Part shown: positions 58,653-64,000 of the stretch, one piece after another
Numbering within the stretch: the first letter of the stretch is position 1
Layout of the letters: each line of letters opens with the position of its first letter
NCBI GenBank assembly: GCA_021413945.1
Contig: JAIOPK010000006.1
Coordinates: forward strand, 326,327 to 390,326
Source of the DNA: Candidatus Uhrbacteria bacterium
GTDB lineage: Bacteria > Patescibacteriota > Patescibacteriia > 2-12-FULL-60-25
Direction: 5' to 3'
DNA length: 64,000 nt
Program-made: the position numbers and the translations under genes
Notes under the pieces: model-generated
What the model was told of the DNA's origin: nothing
Seen by the model: only the letters and a program-made list of their open reading frames with translations
Database searches by the model: none

Positions 58653-60479
58653 GTGTCAGCGAAGTATCGTTATCGACCTCAAGAGAGGCGCGAACCGTCA
58701 TCGGGAGGGCGTATTTGGATTATTGTCGGAATATTGGGCATTGCCTTGGCGGGCCTGGTCGTTAGGTTGTTTCAGCTGCAAATTTTGGAATACTCGGCTT
58801 ATAAGCTTTTAGCATCGGATCAGCACGAGGTTCAGGCTCAGCTCGTACCTAAACGAGGAACGATTTTTTTGCGAGACCGCTTTGATGGCAGTCTGCATCC
58901 TGTCGCAAAAGATCGAGAGACATGGCAGGTGTATTCCGTGCGTCGCGAAATTACGGATGCAACCTCTACGGCCGTTGCCCTAGCGCCTCTTTTGGAACTT
59001 CCCGCCGAGCAGATTCTGTTCCAGATGCTGTATGCGACTAGTTCCTATCAGGTTTTGTCGAAAGATGTACCGATGGATACGGCGGAAGAAATCCGTATTA
59101 CCCGTTATCCGGGGATCGGTATTAGTAAGGGCCCGACACGTTTTTATCCGGAGCAAGGGTTGGGTGGCCAGGTTTTTGGCTTTGTCAGTACGGACGACAA
59201 GAATAGACGCGTTGGTAAATATGGTCTTGAAGGGTCTTTTGATGAGGAGTTGGCTGGCACGTATGGCTCGCTGTTAATCGAGAAGGATGCGGCCGGAAGA
59301 CGCATGTCGATCAGCACCACCGATCTTCAGAGCGCGCGTGACGGTTCGGATTTGGTTCTGACGCTTGATCGGGCGATGCAATACGAGGCTTGTAGGAAGG
59401 CGGCCGCGGCTGTTGCCGAGTTTCAGGCGGAATCCGCTTCTATTTTGGTTATGGATCCGGAAACCGGGGCGATCTGGGCGATGTGCGCCGCGCCGGATTT
59501 TGATCCGGCGAATTATGGCAAGATCGAGTCGATTTCCGTTCTCAATAACTCCGCTACATTTGATGAGTTAGAGCCGGGTTCCATTTTTAAACCTTTTACG
59601 ATGGCGGCCGGTATCGAGGAGGGGAAGATCAGTCCGAATACGACCTATACCGATCCGGCCGAAGAGAAGATTGACGACTTTACCGTCCGCAACTCGGACA
59701 AGCTGGCTCACGGCGTTCAGACGATGACCGAGGTTCTGACTAAGTCGCTAAACTTGGGTACGATCTTTGTTCAACGTTTGTTGGGTAAAGAGACGTTTCG
59801 TAAGTACGTTCATGACTTTGGTTTTGGGACAAAGACCGGAGTAGGCATCGGTCCGGAAGCGGATGGAGACATCAGGCCGCTGGATAAAAAGGGTGCGATT
59901 TTTGCGGCGACGGCTTCCTACGGGCAGGGAATTAGCGTCACGCAGATCCAGATGCTCGCGGCATATGGTGCGTTGGCAAATGGCGGACGCTTAATGAAGC
60001 CGTTTCTCGTCAAAGAGATTATCCATCCAGATGGTCAGCGAGCCGTGACGGAACCGCGCGTCGTCCATGAAGTTATTAGCAAGCGTACTTCACGTTTGGT
60101 TTCCGGAATGATGGTTACGGTCGTAGAAGCCGGCCACGGAAAGCGCGCGGGCGTCCCCGGATATTATGTCGCAGGCAAAACGGGAACCGCACAGGTACCG
60201 AATCCGAATGGTCCGGGTTATTTGAAGGATGCGACCATCGGCTCGTTTGCGGGATATGCGCCTTCCGATCATCCGCGTTTTGTCATGTTGGTGACGGTCG
60301 TGAAGCCTAAAACCGTTTCATTTGCCGAATCCTCGGCGGCGCCGGTTTTTGGAGATATGGCCAAGTTTATCCTATCGACACTACAGGTTCCGCCTGAACG
60401 ACCGATCAAACCAACGGCTCCGATCGCCTTGCCGCCTCTGTCGGCAACCGGAACGACGGCAACAACGACCGGGCGCTAA
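58653..60479 (+). CDS. ftsI: Class B penicillin-binding protein FtsI/PBP2
   Basis: Septal DD-transpeptidase, 608 aa. Cytoplasmic basic tail, membrane helix (~22-43), PBP-dimer domain ('PKRGTIFLRDRFDGSLHPVA', 'YPEQGLGGQVFGFV', 'GKYGLEGSFDEELAG') and transpeptidase: SxxK in 'LEPGSIFKPFT' (~310), SxN in 'KSLNLG', KTG in 'VAGKTGTAQVPNP'. C-terminal Pro/Thr-rich tail. Starts at GTG 58653; no Shine-Dalgarno. It would work with the FtsW at 26997 and FtsL at 10470, both far away. murF follows 39 bases later. Confidence 0.96.
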   Translation: MSAKYRYRPQERREPSSGGRIWIIVGILGIALAGLVVRLFQLQILEYSAYKLLASDQHEVQAQLVPKRGTIFLRDRFDGSLHPVAKDRETWQVYSVRREITDATSTAVALAPLLELPAEQILFQMLYATSSYQVLSKDVPMDTAEEIRITRYPGIGISKGPTRFYPEQGLGGQVFGFVSTDDKNRRVGKYGLEGSFDEELAGTYGSLLIEKDAAGRRMSISTTDLQSARDGSDLVLTLDRAMQYEACRKAAAAVAEFQAESASILVMDPETGAIWAMCAAPDFDPANYGKIESISVLNNSATFDELEPGSIFKPFTMAAGIEEGKISPNTTYTDPAEEKIDDFTVRNSDKLAHGVQTMTEVLTKSLNLGTIFVQRLLGKETFRKYVHDFGFGTKTGVGIGPEADGDIRPLDKKGAIFAATASYGQGISVTQIQMLAAYGALANGGRLMKPFLVKEIIHPDGQRAVTEPRVVHEVISKRTSRLVSGMMVTVVEAGHGKRAGVPGYYVAGKTGTAQVPNPNGPGYLKDATIGSFAGYAPSDHPRFVMLVTVVKPKTVSFAESSAAPVFGDMAKFILSTLQVPPERPIKPTAPIALPPLSATGTTATTTGR

Positions 60480-60507
60480 GCTTGCACAATATTCCAAGGG
60501 GTGTTCT

Positions 60508-60513
60508 TATAGA
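60508..60513 (+). promoter_or_regulatory. -10 box TATAGA before murF
   Basis: TATAGA, five bases before ATG 60519. A TTGCAC 20 bases upstream is a poor -35. Confidence 0.45.
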
Positions 60514-60518
60514 AATCT

Positions 60519-61868
60519 ATGGGAATTCAAACCATGCTTGAGAGGTTTATCGGTCGATCTGCCCAAGCGGCGATCCGACGCGAGCATTTGTTTATCGTCG
60601 CGGTGACCGGCACCATCGGCAAATCGACGGCGAAGCAGGCGATTGCAGCTGTGTTACGTTCGGACATGCCCGAGAATCGGATTCGGGCTACGGCGAAAAA
60701 TTATAATAATGAGTTAGGAGTCCCGCTGACCGTTTTTGGACAAATGGCGCCAGGCAGAAATCCGATGGCTTGGATGAAGCTACTCGGAACAGCCTCCTTG
60801 GCACGACTTGGTTTTTGGCGATCCGGTTTGCGTACGTTGGTTTTGGAAATGGGAGCGGATAAACCTGGCGACATCGCGTATCTCACATCGATCGCGACAC
60901 CGGACATTGCAATTGTTACGGCGATCACATCGGAAGATTCCGGAGTGACACCCGTGCATGCGGCGAATTATCCGAATGTGCAAGCGCTGGTAGAAGAGAA
61001 ATCCCAGCTCGTGAGAGCGTTGCGTAACGGAGGAACGGCGATTCTCAATGCCGATGACAAGCGCGTATTTGCCATGCGTCATCTTACGCATGAGCACGTG
61101 CTGACATTTGGCGAGGCGGATGGCTCGGATGTACGCATCGCGCGTACAAATGTTCGTATGGAAGATGCATCGGAAGGCCGGAAGCCGGTCGGTTTGGAAA
61201 TCGTTCTGGAGAGTTATCAACGAACATATGAATTGTTCATTCCGGGTGTTTATGGCAGATCGATTGCTTATGCCGTCGCTGCTGCCGTAGCCGTTGGACA
61301 GGCGATGGATATCGCGGAGGAGCAGGTTGCGGGATTGGCGATCGCCTTTACGCCGATGCAGGGAAGAACGCGTATTATCGAAGGTATCAAGCGGACGACT
61401 CTTCTCGATGACAGTTATAACGCATCTCCTTCGGCAACGCTCTCGTCATTACGCGACTTGGCCGGTTTACAGCTAGCTCCGGGACAGAGACGGGCGGCCT
61501 GCATCGGCGAGATGCGGGAATTAGGTGATACGGCTGAAGCCATGCATCGAATGGTCGGTGCGGAAGCGGCACGTCTTGGGCTTGATCTTTTGGTTGTTTG
61601 TGGTATCTTTGCGCACGCAATGGCTGAAGGCGCCCTTGCAAATGGCATGAAACCCGAGGCCGTGAAAGTCATCGAGGATACGCCGGAAGCAGGGTTGTAT
61701 CTACAAGACTGGATCAAGCCGGGGGACATCGTCCTTGCAAAAGCTTCGGAGGGAACGATCAATACCAAGGGCGTTCGTATGGAACGTGTTATCAAAGAAT
61801 TGATGGCCGATCCGATGCACGCCGAACAATTGCTCGTACGACAAGGTGCCGTTTGGCAACGTAAATAA
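60519..61868 (+). CDS. murF: UDP-MurNAc-tripeptide D-Ala-D-Ala ligase-like protein
   Basis: Mur ligase, 449 aa. ATP loop 'VTGTIGKSTAKQAIAAVL' (~30), 'ATAKNYNNELGVPLTVF' (typical for MurF), 'LVLEMGADKPGDIAYL' (catalytic Glu), 'ILNADDKRVFAM', 'LLDDSYNASPSATLSSL' and 'GEMRELGDTAEAMH' near the C-terminus. An extra ~25 residues before the P-loop carry helix 'MLERFIGRSAQAAIRREH'. The 3' end abuts tRNA-Glu with no gap. Follows ftsI as in ordinary dcw clusters (murE missing). Confidence 0.95.
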   Translation: MGIQTMLERFIGRSAQAAIRREHLFIVAVTGTIGKSTAKQAIAAVLRSDMPENRIRATAKNYNNELGVPLTVFGQMAPGRNPMAWMKLLGTASLARLGFWRSGLRTLVLEMGADKPGDIAYLTSIATPDIAIVTAITSEDSGVTPVHAANYPNVQALVEEKSQLVRALRNGGTAILNADDKRVFAMRHLTHEHVLTFGEADGSDVRIARTNVRMEDASEGRKPVGLEIVLESYQRTYELFIPGVYGRSIAYAVAAAVAVGQAMDIAEEQVAGLAIAFTPMQGRTRIIEGIKRTTLLDDSYNASPSATLSSLRDLAGLQLAPGQRRAACIGEMRELGDTAEAMHRMVGAEAARLGLDLLVVCGIFAHAMAEGALANGMKPEAVKVIEDTPEAGLYLQDWIKPGDIVLAKASEGTINTKGVRMERVIKELMADPMHAEQLLVRQGAVWQRK

Positions 61869-61943
61869 GGCCCGTTCGTCTAATGGCTAGGACACTACCC
61901 TCTCACGGTAGGAATGGGGGTTCGAATCCCCCACGGGTCACCA
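61869..61943 (+). tRNA. tRNA-Glu (anticodon CTC)
   Basis: Acceptor GGCCCGT pairs with ACGGGTC (one G-T), discriminator A, CCA encoded (61941-61943). Anticodon loop CTCTCAC, T-loop GTTCGAATC. 75 bases. Begins at the base after the murF TAA, so it is most simply expressed by processing of the murF transcript. Confidence 0.95.
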
Positions 61944-61946
61944 CGT

Positions 61947-61975
61947 AAAAAGCTCCGCGAAAGCGGGGCTTTTTT
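61947..61975 (+). terminator. Terminator after tRNA-Glu
   Basis: AAAAAGCTCCGC/GCGGGGCTTTTT (one T-G pair) around GAAA, with T6 at 61970-61975. Confidence 0.9.
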
Positions 61976-61976
61976 C

Positions 61977-62951
61977 ATGCTACAATCTTTTTATCTGAAA
62001 AAAACCGCTGTAACAGCCTCGCGATGGAGCTTTCTACGAGATTGCTTTATACCGCATGAAGGCAATAATCATCATCCGCATGCGTTGAGGCATCATGTTT
62101 TGGCGGGCTATAGCGTCGGGTTGATTTTGCTAAAAGTATTGGCTGTTGTTTTGCCGATTGCGTTGCCTTTCTCGAGCCTTTTTTCAAGTGCCGTAACACC
62201 GCAGAATATCATTTCGCTAACGAATCAGGCACGTAAGGAGCATGGGCTATCGACATTGCGTTTAAATTCATTGCTATCGAATGCCGCGTCGGCGAGAGCG
62301 CGGGACATGTTGGAGTATCAGTATTTTGCACATACGAGCCCGCAGGGCCTGAAAGCTTGGGATTTTATTCGTCGAGCCGGCTACCAATACCTTTATAGTG
62401 GTGAGAACTTAGCCGTTCACTATTCGACTGCCGAGGACGTGGAAGGAGGTTGGATGTTGAGTGCGACGCATCGGGCGAATGTGTTGAATCCAAAGTACGA
62501 GGATATTGGCGTCGGTGTTGCTTATGGAGCGTTCGAAGGAACATCGACGATCTTTGTCGTGCAAATGTTCGGAACACCTGTTATTGCGGAAGAAAGACCG
62601 GCGGCGGCGATTTTACCTGCGTCTGTCGTGAAACCAAAGATTCCGACGAAGCAAGTTGTTGCGGTACAGCAAGTTCAGGTTGCGACGACGACGCCGGGAG
62701 AATCTATCAAGACCGAAGAACCGGTTGTTGTACCAAAACTGCGCGCCGATCAGCTGGATGTATTCACCGAAGGCGGCACGGCTCGTAACGGATTTCAGGA
62801 ATATGTTCGTTTGATCTATCTCTTCGCGGTCGTGTTCTTGTTCGGGGGGTTAATTGTCGGTTTTGCGTATCGATTGCATCTTCGTAATGCGCCCGTTATC
62901 GCTCATACGATGGGAGTCATCGTGTTGGCGATCTGTTTGGCTCTGGTCTAG
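61977..62951 (+). CDS. CAP-domain (SCP/PR1) surface protein
   Basis: Up to 324 aa. A membrane helix (~41-65) leads into a CAP domain: 'LTNQARKEHGLSTLRLNSLLSNAASARARDM' (parts 'LTNQARKEHGLSTL' and 'LLSNAASARARDML'), 'YFAHTSPQGLKAWDFI' (His site), 'YSGENLAVHYSTAEDV', 'HRANVLNPKYEDIGVGVAY'. A Thr/Pro/Val-rich linker and two C-terminal helices (~268-290 and ~300-322) follow, so the CAP domain faces outside between anchors. The start is uncertain: ATG 61977 overlaps an extended -10 (TGCTACAAT, 61978-61986), and the next in-frame candidate at the leaderless spacing is CTG 61995. Domain call is unaffected. Confidence 0.88.
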   Translation: MLQSFYLKKTAVTASRWSFLRDCFIPHEGNNHHPHALRHHVLAGYSVGLILLKVLAVVLPIALPFSSLFSSAVTPQNIISLTNQARKEHGLSTLRLNSLLSNAASARARDMLEYQYFAHTSPQGLKAWDFIRRAGYQYLYSGENLAVHYSTAEDVEGGWMLSATHRANVLNPKYEDIGVGVAYGAFEGTSTIFVVQMFGTPVIAEERPAAAILPASVVKPKIPTKQVVAVQQVQVATTTPGESIKTEEPVVVPKLRADQLDVFTEGGTARNGFQEYVRLIYLFAVVFLFGGLIVGFAYRLHLRNAPVIAHTMGVIVLAICLALV

Positions 62952-63000
62952 ACAAGATATCAAGGATTTGACTGAGGTCGTGATAGGCTGGGGCATCTCT

Positions 63001-64000
63001 ATGAATATTTTTCTTTCTTTCCGTACGGGTTTGATTCTTTCGGCTGTTTCCATAGCACCGTTCATGCTTCCGCTATCGGCACAGGCCGTAGAGTTTACAA
63101 CCACGATCACTGTTAACAAGATCGTTATTAACGACAATGGTGGAGAGCTTTCCGCTGATTCTGTCGCGCTGTTCATTGATGAGACGTCTGTGACGAACGG
63201 TTCGAGCAACTCGGTAAGCGAAGGCACGCACGTGGTCAGCGAGACAAATCCGTCCGGTTATACGGCGACGTTTAGCGGGGATTGCGATGCGAGCGGTAAC
63301 GTGACCGTTGTCGACGGCGATAACAAGACTTGTACCATCACGAACGATGACGATGCGCCTGTACCGACGACGGGTACGCTTGTCGTCACCAAGCATGTCG
63401 TCAACGATAATGGCGGAACCAATGTTGCAGGAGATTTTACCTTGTTGGTGCATGAGGAAGAGCGCTACACCTTGAATCTGTTTCAATTTGCAACGACTCG
63501 AGAGAGTGGAATCCGAGTCACCGGATCCGAAGAGGGAGAGTCGGTAGATATCTATCCTGGCGAGTACTCCGTCACGGAAAGCGAGTGGCTTCGTGGTGAG
63601 GGAGTTCCCAATACGTACACGCCTTCTTTTAGCGAGGGTTGCTCGGGATCGATTGCCGCTGGTCAGACGATTACTTGTATCGTTACGAATAGCGACCCGG
63701 GTTCGCCAGCTCCGTCAAGCGGAGGAGGCGGCGGTCATATCTTGGTCGACCAGGCGCCTCTTGGAGGCGGCGGCGGATCGTCTCCTGCTCCGACACCAGC
63801 ACCGGTTCCAACTCCAACTCCAACTCCGACACCGATCGTGACGCCGACGGCAGAACCGACTCCGGAACCGATTGTGACTCCGCGCGTATTAGGCGACACG
63901 GATGTTGATGCATCGATTCTTACTTGCCGTGCAACGGAACCCGAGTCGATGATTGTGACTGCAGGCCTGGAAGAGATTTTGCGCACTTTGAATATGGCGC
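63001..64000 (+). CDS. Secreted repeat surface protein (3' partial)
   Basis: Open from ATG 63001 to the right edge (333 codons). Signal peptide ('LSAVSIAPFMLPLSAQA'). Two or more prealbumin/SpaA-like repeats: one from 'TVNKIVINDNGGELSADS' to 'CTITNDD', the next from 'LVVTKHVVNDNGGTNVAGD' to 'CIVTNSD', each with 'NDNGG' and a Cys pair. Then a Gly-rich stretch and a Pro-Thr repeat ('PVPTPTPTPTPIVTPT') that resembles a wall-spanning stalk, and a new domain starting near 63890. It could be a sortase substrate like the gene at the left edge, but its C-terminus is outside. Confidence 0.85.
   Translation, partial: MNIFLSFRTGLILSAVSIAPFMLPLSAQAVEFTTTITVNKIVINDNGGELSADSVALFIDETSVTNGSSNSVSEGTHVVSETNPSGYTATFSGDCDASGNVTVVDGDNKTCTITNDDDAPVPTTGTLVVTKHVVNDNGGTNVAGDFTLLVHEEERYTLNLFQFATTRESGIRVTGSEEGESVDIYPGEYSVTESEWLRGEGVPNTYTPSFSEGCSGSIAAGQTITCIVTNSDPGSPAPSSGGGGGHILVDQAPLGGGGGSSPAPTPAPVPTPTPTPTPIVTPTAEPTPEPIVTPRVLGDTDVDASILTCRATEPESMIVTAGLEEILRTLNMA

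Noticed and set aside
63683..63850. The CCAACTCC-type tandem repeat near 63800 as a CRISPR or VNTR array
   Set aside because: It encodes a Pro-Thr stalk in frame within the surface protein. There are no spacers, so it is a coding low-complexity repeat.

Overview
The window looks like part of the chromosome of a Candidate Phyla Radiation (Patescibacteria) bacterium. This rests on gene style, not on a marker-gene tree. Genes are tightly packed and often overlap by an ATGA. UvrC lacks its C-terminal helix-hairpin-helix part and UvrA lacks an internal segment. MurG has an atypical glycine loop, a Clp ATPase is membrane-anchored, and there are many orphan membrane and zinc-ribbon proteins. The envelope looks Gram-positive-like: sortase, LPNTG protein and lipoproteins are present, and no LPS genes are seen. 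TGA is used as an ordinary stop (for example mraZ), so the standard bacterial code applies. There is no rRNA, CRISPR array, transposase or phage gene.

Layout. 1-3465: surface cluster with an LPNTG adhesin carrying an ice-binding-like domain, its sortase, and a lipoprotein glycosidase. 3523-8901: uvrA, uvrC and a GC-rich arginine kinase. 9060-10838: mraZ-rsmH-ftsL with a three-box MraZ operator. 10970-14030: membrane protein and degenerate membrane Clp. 14065-25562: a WecA-like transferase, DUF192 protein, rplU, recR, ybaB, dnaB, an amino-acid permease, folD, uppS, a pterin dehydratase, pyrG, rpmA and a NifU-like protein. 25571-36705: mraY, ftsW, murG, prenyl synthase, tRNA-Lys, glycosyltransferase, murD, wecG-like gene, gltX and an M23 peptidase. 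37240-46853: dus, uvrB, an AT-rich islet, dnaG-rpoD and an HI0933 flavoprotein. 46876-56610: ABC-F protein, tRNA-Asn, C39 peptidase, greA, lysC, a PLP enzyme and small genes. 56742-64000: xthA, GT2, ftsI, murF, tRNA-Glu, a CAP protein and a second surface protein cut by the right edge.

Functionally the window covers lipid II and wall synthesis (uppS, mraY, murD, murF, murG, ftsW, ftsI, M23), nucleotide excision repair (uvrA, uvrB, uvrC), replication (dnaB, dnaG), recombination (recR) and transcription (rpoD, greA). The division and cell-wall genes, usually one dcw cluster, are split into four pieces.

Two styles of gene start coexist. Many housekeeping genes have no Shine-Dalgarno sequence, and their -10 box ends only 5-9 bases before the start codon, which predicts leaderless mRNAs. 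A second set of solitary, C-rich-codon genes has strong GGAGG sites and is closed by long perfect hairpins. This set includes arginine kinase, an IPNS-like oxygenase, lysC, a PLP enzyme and several orphans. The most novel-looking item is a two-copy structured element at 16549-16659 and 56616-56722. Both copies lie between convergent genes. They share a conserved core of identical length, while their long outer stems differ in sequence yet stay paired.
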